The position numbers and the translations under genes were made by a program. DNA of 64,000 bases. Source: Heliocidaris erythrogramma (taxonomy: Eukaryota > Echinodermata > Echinoidea > Camarodonta > Echinometridae). Below are positions 45,641 to 58,558 of this stretch, piece after piece. Below the pieces are notes generated by a model. The model ran no database searches. It saw nothing but the letters and a program-made list of their open reading frames with translations, and was not told where the DNA came from. Numbering within the stretch: position 1 is the stretch's first letter; each line of letters opens with the position of its first letter. The stretch covers positions 24,905,501-24,969,500 of the forward strand of contig CM046870.1 of the NCBI GenBank assembly GCA_025617745.1, in the 5' to 3' direction.

Positions 45641-46018
45641 GCTGGGTCAAACCTGCGCATGAGCAGCCATTTAGTGGTTAATCAATACCCGTATGCAGTA
45701 TAACTCTTGTCTTTTAATAGTATAATGGCGGATATGGACAAAATCGAATATATACGATCAAGCGCTGTAGCGAGTATTTTTTTAAGGTCACCAGAGCTCA
45801 GTAAATGATGTGATTACCATGCCGTGGACTTCGACTGACCTTGTTCTGGGTTAGGGTTGTTCACACCTCAACGATAACGTAAAGATAACGAGATTTTTCA
45901 ATGAAAGATAATAGCATAATATAGGGTATACCTTTAATCATCATTGTTCTTGGTTTAATAGGTCTGACCAAGCCTTTATCCATTTTTTCGACGTTGCAAC
46001 ACTTTACGATAATATTCA

Positions 46019-46168
46019 AGGCCCCGTTTCATGAAACTAGTTATCAAAAAGAATAATTGCAACAGATCTATGACAAATGTGCTCTCAGCCAATCAAATGC
46101 TATGATTTCAGTAGCTTATAATAGTTATTGTGACTTATTATTGATAACATAGTTTACAAAACAGGGCC
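46019..46168. mobile_element. GTTTCATAA-family hairpin, copy 6
   Basis: GGCCCCGTTTCATGAAAC left, inverted GGCCCTGTTTTGTAAAC right, core CAGCCAATCAAATGCTATG. Confidence 0.78.
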
Positions 46169-47429
46169 AAGGGATGACACCAGCCTGGTGCTGGGTTCAA
46201 CTTTGCACCCTCAAGGGGGGGGGGGGGGGGGGATATCAAGGATTTCTCTTTAAAGGATGTCGTGTGTAGAAAACATATTTAGATATATTTAGTCCAGACT
46301 GACGTCACTAGCGATAAGTTCTTTCGGAAGCAAGAAATTAGTTTGGCCGCTTGGCAGCGCCGTCAGGTCGTGCTGCTGACTTTTGGCAAAAAAGGAACCT
46401 GAAGAGAGGTGAACACCATTTCGTTGTTGCCTGACAGATAATTTTTCAGCAAAAAGAAACCACAAAAGTCATATGACTCTTTTATTGTTTTGCTTGTCAA
46501 ATTTTTGTCTTCATTTTGTCCCCCCCCCCACCCTCTTCTAAAAAATCCTGCATGGATACGCTTTGACGAAGTCTTCCGACATAAATGTAATCAGAAAGTA
46601 ACCATAGCCTTACCGCCGGCCTCACTTTGGATATTGTTTCGAGTTCTCATATAAAAAGTACAGGTGTAATCTAAGGTAGATGTGGAACTAATGATAAGCG
46701 AGTTTTTGTGTTTTTGGTCTTCTTTTGTGCTTGGTGTTTAAACTGAGCTACGATTAGTTTTGAAATGTCCACTTGGAAGCAGTATGGTATATTTGTTCAA
46801 TCTGAAATCATGATAATTATATCTCTCCTATCTTCAGAAGATAGAAAGTTATCGAGAATATAATATGAGAATGTTATAATAGGAGTCGCTATTTACTAAA
46901 CTATTCAACGTCAAATCGAACACCGAATCCAGTTAAAATCTTCTTCTACTTTTGCAGATGTTGGTAACGCGTGATGGTGAGTTTATAAGCCTCTGCCGTG
47001 CAAAACATGTTAGCTCCATGACTGTTCATTTATATATATAAAAAAAGTATTGGTTATCTTTTCAGGCAACACATCATTTGCTTTATCCTTCTTCGGTCTA
47101 TTATTCAAATATTCATTGACCAAGGACGTGGACCAGACGAAATCCTTATTCTCCGCGCTGGGATGGGAGTCCTGTTTAAATATTCTAACATTGAGTTCCT
47201 GCTACATTGTACATGCGCTAGTCTGCTCCGGTACAGGTCGTATTGTTGCACAATCACATGATCACTGAGAATGCCACAGGGTTGATACCTAGGAACCGTA
47301 CTATTCATTCCGCCCCCATTCCCGTTATCTTACCAGCAGAATCACATGAATGAATGGGTAGTGTTCCGTACACGGCACTTGTTCGCGAACGGTGTGTTTG
47401 TGGTCACAACTGCCTCTGAACATCACGGA
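46169..47429. other. no gene recognised
   Basis: G18 run at 46215-46232. A short segment 46956-46977 between an AG and GTGAGT mimics an exon but carries an in-frame stop in one frame and has no partner exons. Confidence 0.4.
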
Positions 47430-47655
47430 GGTGTCATGGTATGGTGGTTCATTCACGTGACATTCAACCAACAAGTCAAGGGCTTGAATCCCACCGGTAC
47501 TTACGTCCGTTGGCAAGACATTAATCCACATTTTGCAACATTCCTACTATGCTGATGTTAGAGCGCTACATATTTTAGCCGTTCGGCTCTGACGCGGTAA
47601 TAATTTTGGAGCGCAAGAAGCGTCACGTCGCGAAGGACATAAGCGACATACTAGA
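47430..47655 (+). mobile_element. degenerate SINE
   Basis: GTCATGGTATGGTGGTTC head, GGCTTGAATCCCACC B-box remnant, CGTTGGCAAGACATTAATCC body and GCGGTAATAATTTTGGAGCG near the end. Confidence 0.7.
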
Positions 47656-49652
47656 AGCTATCAATTATTTTCTTTTCAACAGACACCTTATAAAACATTC
47701 GGTGAGAGCCAGGAGGGCATTAACAACAGCATGTAACGAATGGAATGTCTGTTATGAGGAACGTTTTATTCGATGAAAAAGTTGTCATCGGGACAAAAGG
47801 ACTTCTCCCTTTTAAAAGTATTATACTTTGCGTATATGGTTTTGTCCATGGTATTCTTCTAGTAGAATAATTTAATGGAACTCAACACTTAAATTTGAAA
47901 TTCATGAAAGTTCCTTTTTACCATTACGTGAAAGATTCATATCGTGTACCTTTCTTGTTTTACAGTAGATCTCAGGAGACAAATGATGTGCCCTAATGTG
48001 TCATGTAATGCACGTAAAACATGCTTCATGATCCTACAAGGATCATTCTGACATTTGTGTATGGCGGATATTTTTCCCCAATCATCTGAGCGAAGATTTG
48101 ATTATGATATCCTCCCTTCAGGTGAAGGGTTAGATTGCTCCATTAGCCTGGTTATTTCAAGCTTATTTTCCATGAGAGAGGGTAGAAAAAAAAATGATTT
48201 CGCCCGGAAACCATGATATGTATAATTTATCAGTATGATTAGTGGCGAATCCAGTTTCAAAATGTTGGCTCCATCACTGGTGCAGTCCTCTTCTTATTGA
48301 TGTCATTCACTGCAATGAAGTTAAGCTGATTCAGCATCCAAATCAAACATTGATTCTCCATAATTATTTGCCAATGTTTCACACAAGGATACAAATAGCG
48401 GTTCTATACTAGCATAAGTTCGAAGTCTAGTTTATGAAAGTGAGAAAGAGAAAGGGAGTGAGGAAAGAGAGAGAGAGAGATAGAAAGAGAGAGAAAGCTA
48501 GAGAAGGCAATATGAAGCAATGCAGTTCAACAGTTTTGATCGATATGAAACCAAAGAAAGAGGCTGAAATTCGCTAAAAAGAGAAACCTCAGAGAATAAT
48601 GGAAGGGGGGGGGGGGCGGTGCTGGGGCTAGCTAACCCCATACGTGCAAAAAGTACCCAGTCTCAAGATGGAAATCACGGGATTATCAACATATATTTGA
48701 TAAAACCGCATTAAGTTGCCCTTATCCACCAATTATCGTTTGTAATCGAAACTATAATTGCGGGCATCAGTCACATTGGTCTTGAAGTCTCAAAGGAACT
48801 AATCTCCCTTTCAAAGGCGTCTTGAATTCGTTGTTCAAAGGTATAACGTCATCACACCATTTCCGCTGACTAATGGAGTATTTATGTCACTCTAGTTTCA
48901 CTATCTTTCGTTCTAAATCATTATTTCGTAACGAAGACTAGGTATTAAGGAGGACGAGTTCTGAGAAAGGTGAAACATAATTTGTAAGCTTTCTCATTCC
49001 TTTTATGTCAATTTAAAAGAACACCATAGCAGAAATGTTCCTTGAAAAGGATTGTTCCTCAAGTGCCCTCATATTATTTTGAAATATCACGAGAAATGTA
49101 GCTGAAGTGTTCGGGGCGGACATCAATGCCACATATGTGTGTAGCCCATATACCCATTTCTGTGTGCAGTGCATGTGATATTCAGCTAGAATGGGTCAAT
49201 TTCTTATCATTTTGATGATTCCAAAACCTCACAGTATGGATCAATTCTCATGATTGTAGACTTGATCAACCTTTCCCAATTGCTTTGAGAAAGTTTCTTT
49301 CAAAATGTAATCTCATGACTAGAAGTCAACTTTATCTTTAAGTGAGTGAATGAATCTCTCTTCTTTCAATCACTTTTTTGTTCCTTTTCTCTCTTTTCCT
49401 CTCACTTCTACTTAGTGTTAGACACTAGCAGTATCCTTATGATATTGGAGACGGCACAATATACTAAGACATTATTGTATTAGCCCGAAAGCGCCTAAGG
49501 ATGCAATGTAACGCCCCAAGTGGGACTCCTCACCGATTCAAGGTATATTGCACAACTAATTGCATTGCAATTATAAGTGTTGAAAAGCATGAGATCTGTA
49601 AAAACTTAATTTGGGTGAAAATTTACTGAGTAATGAGCACAGAAATAGGAGG
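47656..49652. other. no gene recognised
   Basis: GA tract near 48460-48500 and a G12 run at 48605-48616. 49135-49172 is an inverted copy of the start of block Y in the following duplication. Confidence 0.45.
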
Positions 49653-51119
49653 AAATCGAGGCAATGGGGCCATCTGAAAGAGTATTTGGTCCCCACTTTT
49701 GAGAAAAGTAGATTATGCGGTAAATAAGAATACTCGATATTTTCAGGGTTTAGAATAATCAAAATCGTATGCGCATATATTTGCGAAGAGGTTCAGACGC
49801 CTTCTGTCATAATATCAACTTTCCAGTCGGACATTTTTTGCAGTGACAATTTACAGAAATTACATTCGGGTACCTCTCTGGCCAAACTATGAGGAAATTA
49901 TTTTAGGCACCTCGCTGCCCGAATATGCGGTGGTGGTTGCCCCAGGTGGAAGCCGCACACACACATCGCACACTTAGCATCAGCACTGCACACAGAAATG
50001 GGTGTGTGGGGCTACACACGCACATGTGGCAAACAGTTTGGTCCTAAATGTTAAGCCTTTTCTAGTAAGATTTCGAATAATAGGGCATTTGAAGAGCAAT
50101 CCTTTCCAGGGGACATTTCTCCTTTTTCAAACTGACATAAGAATAACGAGAAAGCTTCTAAATTAGTTTTCACCCTTTACGAGAACTTGACCTTTTCTTT
50201 AAAAAATGAAAAACAAGAAAACATGGAGTATACTCAAGCAGAACGATTGAGGAGGAAATCGCTAATGTATCATCACCGAATGTCATGCTACTTGGATCCT
50301 CTCTTTAGGGACGCGATGCGATATAACCGAGAATGATCAGCACTGCACACAGAAATGGGTGTGTGAGACTACACACGCACATGTGGCAAACAGTTTGGTC
50401 CTAAATGTTAAGCAAATCGAGGCAATGGAGCCATCTGAAATCTGAGTATTTTGTCCCCACTTTTTTATAAAAGTACATTATGCAGTAAATAAGAATACTC
50501 GATATTTTCAGGGTTTAGAATAATCAAAATCGTACGCGCACATATTTGCGAAGAGGTTCAGACGCCTTCTGTCATAATATCAACTTTCCAGTTGGACATT
50601 TTTTGCAGTGACAATTTACAGAAATTACATTCGGGTACCTCTCTGGCCAAACTATGAGGAAATTATTTTAGGCACCTCGCTGCCCGAATATGCGGTGGTG
50701 GTTGCATAAAAATGATAAGAAATGATAAGAAATTGGGTACATCTTGCTACAAAGCACATACAGTGATCAGCACTGCACACAGAAATGGGTGTGTGGGGCT
50801 ACACACGCACATGTGGCAAACAGTTTGGTCCTAAATGTTAAGCCTTTTCTAGTAAGATTTCGAATAATAGGGCATTTGAAGAGCAATCCTTTCCAGGGGA
50901 CATTTCTCCTTTTTCAAACTGACATAAGAATAACGAGAAAGCTTCTAAATTAGTTTTCACCCTTTACGAGAACTTGACCTTTTCTTTAAAAAATGAAAAA
51001 CAAGAAAACATGGAGTATACTCAAGCAGAATGATTGAGGAGGAAATCGCTAATGTATCATCACCGAATGTCATGCTACTTGGATCCTCTCTTTAGGGACG
51101 CGATGCGATATAACCGAGA
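49653..51119 (+). repeat. segmental tandem duplication (blocks X-Y-y-X-Y)
   Basis: Block X at 49653-49940 and 50414-50705; block Y (354 bp) at 49979-50332 and 50766-51119, aligned without gaps and differing at very few bases; a 78-bp partial Y at 50336-50413 lies between. Unit length about 765-787 bp. No coding signal in either copy. Confidence 0.9.
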
Positions 51120-53547
51120 GAAGATCCATCACGTCTGCGTCCTCCCATGGGGGTGTGGTGAGATGAGGTGGGTTTGGCACCGATGCATCAACGACGGAGG
51201 TGTACAAGCAAAAAAAAAAAGCCCATGTGGATGGAAGCAGGACACACCACATTAATTGCATGTTTCCTTCAGTCCCTTTTTTCTTCCCATGTTTTTACCG
51301 ACTGTTGCCGAATCATCAGGTCTCTTGTATTGGTTGATTTATTGAGTTATTGAACAGAAACAGTAGGCTTATTACGCCAACACTCACTCACACACTTACC
51401 CACACACCCCACACACTAGACTTATGCCCGAGAATGCACGCAAGACATCTTCAATCTAATATGTTTGTGTGATACTAAATCATTGCCGTATTTGCTCCTG
51501 AAAGATACACAGAACGACGTACATTTGAGCAACACTGATTTTCAACAAATCCATGAATAAATTTGCTAAAATGTATTATTTTCCTGAGTCCTAGACTTAT
51601 TTTTTTGACATGTATATACGTACATTTACCTCGCTAGCAATAAACTCCTAAGGAGGGCAATTTTGAAACCTTACCCAATTCCGAGTCTGACCTGCGTCAT
51701 CCGTATCATCCATACACTAACAAGTTAGGGGGACAGCCGGATTCGAGGGAAGATTGAAATCCCTTATTTGAGGGAGGAGTGGCTGTATAAGATATCGTTC
51801 ATGACCTTTCACATGTTTACATATCACAATCTATGTCATAATGGTACAACCGACCACCGATTGTTTTAATGCACGTACACCTATCTCGTTAATAACCACA
51901 ATACATATAGTAAGCCTATTATTCAACATATTTAATTAATGGCTACAGATACTCGACCATGGAGAGGGAGAGAGAGAGAGAGAGAGAGAGAGACGGAAAG
52001 CGCATCCCATCAGCTGATGTGGGAAGTTACGCTTTTCAACCTGTCGCACATGAGGGGTCATCTTGATTGGATTATTACTTGTGGCAATACAGCCTATGAA
52101 GGAAATTTAGTGAATGCATCAATTATTTATTGTAATTGGCACTGTTCATTTTGCATCCCAATTTGCACGATATAAGACGAGTGAAAGATCGCGCTGGTCA
52201 CTGACGGAGATCTACGTCAGCGAAATGACGACTACCGTGCAAGGAGCATTACAGACGGGTATCAATCAAGTACGCTTATTTATATCTGAATCCTTTATTT
52301 TAGATTTCCACTCGGCAAGTATATCCCAGTGATGTTTTGAGCCGAAACCGTTGATATGCCATAGGGTAGGACACTTGCTGCGTCTTGTCTGTTTGATCAC
52401 TGATTATCATCTTTCTTATAATATCATTAATCCGGGTTTCTTTTCCTTTGGGCCTATTTCATTTGAAGTCTCTTAACTTATCTTAACTTAACTGTCTACG
52501 ATCTTCCATGATTTTTCTTGTTGTTGTTTTCCCCTCATGTCGAAGGCTTACCCCATCACATACATCAAAGGACCTTACAAGGCTCAAATGAATAATTCGA
52601 CATTTGAAAAGGGATTCTGCTGGAAAGTGTTCGAAAAATGACCTTTCTACACCAAATAATCTACCATCATGTTTTCTTACATAATATCATGCAACTGGGT
52701 TGCTTGTTTGTTGCCTGTAAATAAGGTTCCCTTCTAGTCTACATATCTTTCCACCTCATCGGAGACGAGGTTCTGACGCACATACGTAACCATGAATTCA
52801 GCTCCACAATTCAGTGGCATTGCGTGGGTTGTGTCAAGGAGGGAGCATGGATGTCGTGGAGGAGAGCACCGGTTTTACTTCAGTTGAAACACCCTGTTCC
52901 TTCCAGCCTATATATACCCACTATTTCTCCTTCAACCTTATCATCCTGATGACGACCAGAGCACACTGGTCGACACGTCGATAACAGTTCTTTTAAGAAC
53001 TACCATAACTCACGAAAGATCACAAACTGTCCTTTTCAGCACCGTAAACCTTTCTATTAACCTTCCACCATGGAAATATTCAAAAATCATCTTCAGTTGA
53101 AATGCAAGAGAACAAAGTCATCTTTCTTGAAAAAAGGGTAAGATTAGATCTCATCTTTTCAGGTTTATTTTCCGTTTTTCTGTCTTTACCCCTTTTCTCT
53201 TTTGTATCCATTCGATGTGGGTACGTACCCCCGTGCCCCTTGGCTAAGCCACTTATGTTTCAAACACCAATAATTACCCATGAAACACAAACAACATTCG
53301 CCAATTTGTTTTCTAAGAATATCTAACTCGAACCATGTTCCTTACCAAGCCTCATAATATTTCTAAAATAAATGTTGGGTAAGTGATGCTTATAATGTTA
53401 TCCCTTGTTTGAACCCTTCTCATTATACCTCGTTTATGTGACTTTTAAGAGTAAGTTTTGTTTTTGAGGTAGTTGAAATTACCCTGATCAGTTACCTTGC
53501 ACATACTTATTTCCTTTTAACCATGCCTTTCTAGAAATCAGAAGGAT

Positions 53548-53549
<2 letters not shown>
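51120..53549. other. no gene recognised
   Basis: GA tract at 51965-51994; 52030-52230 is related to the dispersed element at 17104-17390 and 18636-18780; hammerhead-like motif at 52938-52984. Confidence 0.4.
52938..52984 (+). ncRNA. degenerate hammerhead-ribozyme-like motif
   Basis: CTGATGA (52946-52952), then a hairpin GACCAG/CTGGTC (52954-52959 with 52966-52971), then GACA and CGTC. The flanks ATC (52943-52945) and GAT (52980-52982) can pair as stem I. This is the order of a type I hammerhead with a minimal ACGT stem III, as known in Penelope-like retroelements. It departs from the consensus by one inserted C after CTGATGA and by GACA instead of GAAA, so it is probably inactive. Confidence 0.4.
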
Positions 53550-53615
<66 letters not shown>

Positions 53616-53705
53616 TATAATAATAATAATAATAATAATTTGCATTTATATGGCGCCTTTCCAGTTATAAACTGCTCAAAGCTCAAAGCGCTTCGTAATA
53701 GTCAG
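53550..53705 (-). repeat. (AAT)n array with SINE 3' end
   Basis: About 90 bp of AAT repeats followed by TGCATTTATATGGCGCCTTT and CTCAAAGCGCTTCG, which on the minus strand is a GAAGCGCTTTGAG...GGCGCC...ATT-tail ending of a retroposon. Confidence 0.75.
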
Positions 53706-56700
53706 CAGTTGATACTTGTTTTTGTTCGTAAAATAGTATAGGATATAAATTTGTGACATGGAATTACCCCTCAAAATTAAAAATGAAAGAACATAGATAT
53801 AATTGATGGGTTAAAATTTCCTTTGATAAATATTTATTTTGCACATTATGGAAATCCTTCTTTCTCTGGTGGTACAATCATTGTTCTACGACAATGATGG
53901 GATTCAATATACACTTACACATAATATGGGTAGAAATTAATGTAGGTAAACATAGGTGTATTGAAGGGATGGGAACTTTCCTCGCAGCAATTCACGACTT
54001 AATATCACACAGTCTCCGGCAAATGGAGAAAGAAATAGGAGAAAGCGCGGTCACGTTGTCGTGCCCATTTAATATTTGGGGCGTTTTTTATGCTAACCTG
54101 CTTGCATGCAGACGACCGATTTTCCCGCCTTCCCGAGGGAAACACAAGATTGAACGAGCACCCATCTCCTTCGATAATGGCAAGGGACAATGGAAAATAG
54201 TTCATCGACTCTTACCATCCATCTCTCTTTTTACTCTCTCAGACGATATGTCATGAGCATGGTAAGTATAGTTATGCTGAGGACGAAATCATATTCGTTA
54301 AAGGACACGTCCAGATTTTTGTTTCTGTCCATAATCAAATTTCCATTATTATAACGACTGAAAATTATCCTAATGGAAAGCGCTTGAATAAAATCTAAAA
54401 TGAACAAAATAATTCATCATCATTCTTCGGACAATCAAGATACATAAAGCAAGTATGGGAGTTATATTTTACTTCAAAATGTCAAATCATGATCGGATCC
54501 ATTAAAATGGCTATTAATTGTTTTGTCTTCTTTCATGATCAGTTTACATAGATAAAGTTCATGTGAAGAACAAGGCATATGAACACTACAGCATAGATGT
54601 CCTTTTGAAAAATCTATTTCAAGTTAGCACTGCTGCATGTCGTGGGGGAGATAGATGAGAATACCGCAAATTGATAGAATACTATCAATCATGACTGAAA
54701 AGTCGATAATAATAAAGCCTCAGGTGAATTCACTTTTCTGTAAATTGTGTATTTCGCTGCACTTTATCAAATCAGCGATGAAAGCGGGAAAAGGGTAACT
54801 ACCCTTTTCGGTCACTCGTCGAATGCAGGTCATGATGAAACTTGAAATATATCAAGAATGTTAAATCAGTTCTGCCTTTTCTACCTACGAAAAGAGTCTT
54901 GTTGTCTCTAAATTGAATTTGAAGTCGGAGAGTCCTTTTTACAAGCAACTTGCCAACTCTTCCTCTGATGGAGGAGGAACGTGGATGGTAGGCATAGTAG
55001 GAGAACAGAACCGAAATGCAAACTATTCCTGGTTTGAGTTTGGATGTTAACGTGATCGGGATACAAACGCTTCAACATTTTTTCGCAATATTTTGATGCA
55101 CATGCGTTTGCTTTGTCAGTCATATTTCTCTTTCGTCCATTTAGCTTTTAGGTGTGTTTTTTTCACCGTAAGCATTATCATTTTCCGTGATGGGAATGAA
55201 AATAAAGATAGACAAAAGGGCACTTCACATCAAGCTTCAAAGCTTAACTCTATATTTCAGCAGATTTGTTAATACTGACTTTGTTGAAGGAGCCTGTGCA
55301 TTTGAATGCCTTTTGTTTCAGAACCAGAAATATGGCGCCATATAAATGGTATGAATCATAATCATCATTATGGTGGAAATTAAAAAGAAAAATCGACAGA
55401 AAAATTTATTTGATATTTGGATTCACAGATTTAATATTGTCTCAAATCGCCTGATATGATATCTTCGGCTACATTCTTCAGGAGCATGACATGCTTTTAG
55501 ATAACAGGCGTATCGGAAACTCTTTAGATGGTATGATTACCATTCCTTTATAGAAGTATAAACTTTTAAAGGCCCCCAATCTTGAAAATATTGTTTGTAA
55601 AACGTATCATTTCCCTATTGTTTGGACCCCCGAAATTATTTGTATACATTGATTATAGGGCTTTATATATGCAGTAAACGTCATTTTTTCTTAAAACCTC
55701 TAATTTTCCAAATTAAATGTTGAATGATATCAACTGTTTTAGAGGCCAGTATAGTAATGGCAAGGGGTCGAAAAAAATAAGCATGTTTGGTGAATATTGT
55801 TGGATAATTTTCACCTCTTGCATTGAAATTAAATCCCCTGTGTGGAGACACTGGTAAAATTACGAAAACAAACAAAACCTAAAGATGCGTTAGATCAAGA
55901 CCATGGATCTAAATCGGCTTTCATCTCTCACGTGCTTGTCACTCCACATTTGGGAAAAGAAGATTTTTTAAAGCAGCTAGGAAATACCATTGGTACTTCA
56001 GTTAATGAGTATCGACTGACTGACATAAACAAAAATGACGGAATGTCAAATATCACAACCACAAGTGGGATTTACGTTTAAGCGCCTCGAAAAAGAAGTT
56101 AAGGCGATTAAAAAAACTGCATGAATGCCAGAACCGAAATGGCTTTCCACGCCTGATTCAAAATAAGCATCGGAGAATGTCTGGATCAATGGGAATACAT
56201 CAGCATGTCATGGTGATGAAGGAAATGGTTGGGCTAAAGATAGTAAAGCCACGCGGGTAAGATGATAGGCTGTCGCATCAGACGGATCTCGCGAGGTGCA
56301 GGGAGGGGATTAGGGCAAAAGAACCCGCCAAATCTGCTCCAAAAAGTGTTGCGAATTGTCTGGCGGGGGACGATGACCATGATGACATTGGAGAAGTTTA
56401 GTACCTCATTGGCATTCGTTTTTCATCCTTCGGATACAGTTGAGAGTTCATTCTCCCCGCAAACGTAATCGGCCTGGTTTAAAGACAGCATGATTAACCT
56501 CGTTATCATCTCTTTACATTGGAAGCCAGATTTACAGTGTCAAAGTTTCATTTTAGGTCGAATTCTTTAACTATGGGTGAGCATGCACGTTAGCATTTTG
56601 AGGAGCGAAAAAATTGTATACGTCTGCGAAAAGCAGATCCGTAAAACTTATCTTCGACCGTGCTTATACTGCTAGTTTAAATGCTGTTTTTAAACTATTC

Positions 56701-58127
56701 TAAAGTTTGAATATTCCAAAGGTACTTCAGCGCAAAAGTATTTTATCGTCAAGACAATCTAATAATTCACAACATATAACATTTTGACGGTTTAACGGTT
56801 TGACTTGATTTAACTTGATTTTTGCGTTTCAATATAAGCATACATGATGCATATCGATTCAATGATTAAACGAACAACACAAAGATGAAGTTGAGAAGAG
56901 TACAACAAATAATTTACAAAATCGGGTCATTATTGACCTAACATATAAAATGAAACGGAGGGGTATGCTAAGAAAGCAATGCTTGTATGACGCATGCCCA
57001 AAGACTTAGTTATATAACTGAATCTTTTGTCAAACAAATTATGACAATTGGGTATATAATGAAAGCAACAGACAAATATGCTATGCCTACATAGGTCTAG
57101 AAAAGAAAGAGGGAGAGAGTTGTAAAAGAAGAGACAGAAATAAAAAGGAGGAGAGATTGGGAGCAGGAGCAAAAACGCAGTCGTGAGGCACGTGTTTACA
57201 GGAAAACATGAAAAGGGCCAATTTTTTGTTTTTGACATTTCTGCATGGGGTATATGGTGAACGGGTATCCTTTAAATTTACGTTTAAAATTGTTCAGACT
57301 AGAAAATTCTTTAATTTTTTTATCTAGAAACAAAGGGGTACAAATAAAAGAAATACAGTGAAAACATCTCTCATAATTCGTTAGTGCGATTCGACAGTGG
57401 GACAATCCAAGCAGGTTTTTTTCCAAGTTGAATTCGCCCAGTGGGTGTTGAGATGGGGGGGGGGGGGGTGGAGGGTGCAACCTGCCCGTACCTTTCAAGA
57501 AAATAGACCACATTTTGTGGTTTGGCTTAATAACTTTTGATTCAGAGCTCTAAAAAATATACCAGATGCATGAGTTAGAAAGAGCAAATTTTCTACACAC
57601 ACTATGCCCATTTTTGTTGCATGGCCATATTGCGTTTGATGCCAGGAATTTTAAAACGAGAATAAGCTTTGAAATCCTTAATTGACAACACATTGAGAGG
57701 TTCAAAAACATTGTTTTTATTAAAATTTGCCATTTTTTCAAGTTTTTGACAAAATTCCTAACCATGTATATTGTTTTCAAACACATTAAACTTTTAGAAC
57801 CATGTAGCACTAACAGAAAAATATTATTGCTGCCAATTTGAAGAACAAAATGTGATCAATTTAGCCTTCAAATAGTTCCTGTCCTGAAAGGGTTAAAAAC
57901 CTAATCATGAATACCTTTAAAGAATGCCTTTTTCGTGCCTCTTTACAAATTTTAGACACAAAAGCCATTCGAAAACCTTTTTCGTTAAATGTTAGACATT
58001 TTAAAAACTTGTGCTCCTCTTTTTACAAAATCATGAATCTCCTCCAGATTTAACACTTAATAATCTTTTTCTTGTTATCATTCGGGTATAAAGTGTATCA
58101 CTCTAAAATATAGATATATCGACCAGC
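53706..58127. other. no gene recognised
   Basis: 4.4 kb of AT-rich sequence with a G14 run at 57455-57468. Frames at 53894-54256 and 55842-56081 have no recognisable domain or splice context. Confidence 0.45.
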
Positions 58128-58200
58128 AGGAATCGAACATTATCCATGCCACGCAAAAGTAGAGCAAATGAGCTTATGTACTACTGCGATCCGTCCCATT
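58128..58200 (-). mobile_element. tRNA-like sequence, minus strand
   Basis: Minus strand GGGACGGATCGCAGTAG...GTTCGATTCCTGCTGG has a B-box-like TTCGATTCC and a plausible D-arm region, but no paired acceptor stem. Probably a SINE head. Confidence 0.35.
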
Positions 58201-58257
58201 AAGTTCTATTTCATTTCCATTTACCATGTATATATACATAGATACATACTATAGTTA

Positions 58258-58558
58258 CACACTAAGAAAAAAAAGTACAATTTTGCACCCTTCAAGAAGC
58301 TTTTTGCACAATTAAGGGTGCAGTTAGCTACAATTTGCACCCTTAAAGGGTGCAGAGTTGTACCCTTTAGAAAAGGTACAAATTTGCACCCTTTTGGATG
58401 CAAACGTTTCTGCACCGTTAAACGGGCATTAAAGGGTGCAAACAAGAACAAAAATGTGCATTTTGCACCCTTTTCAATGTAGGGTGCAGGATTGCACCGA
58501 AAAGGGTGCTGCCAGTGTTGCATTTAGGGTGCGAACTTGAACCTTTTTTCTTAGTGTG
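58258..58558. mobile_element. MITE built of GGGTGCAAA units, TA target site
   Basis: TA at 58256-58257 and 58559-58560. Termini CACACTAAGAAAAAAAAGT and, inverted, CACACTAAGAAAAAAGGT. The interior repeats TTGCACCCTT and its inverse. 301 bp. Confidence 0.85.

Noticed and set aside
45036..45703. Overlapping frames of 84-204 codons
   Set aside because: Ser/Leu- and Arg/Glu-rich products of GA, GT and CA dinucleotide repeats.
46956..46977. Micro-exon between TTTTGCAG and GTGAGT
   Set aside because: Only 22 bp, with no coding partners and a stop in one frame.
53894..54256. 120-codon plus-strand frame
   Set aside because: Same reasons; length alone is not evidence in AT-rich eukaryotic DNA.
55842..56081. 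79-codon frame with mixed composition
   Set aside because: No homology recognised, no flanking splice signals that pair with anything nearby.
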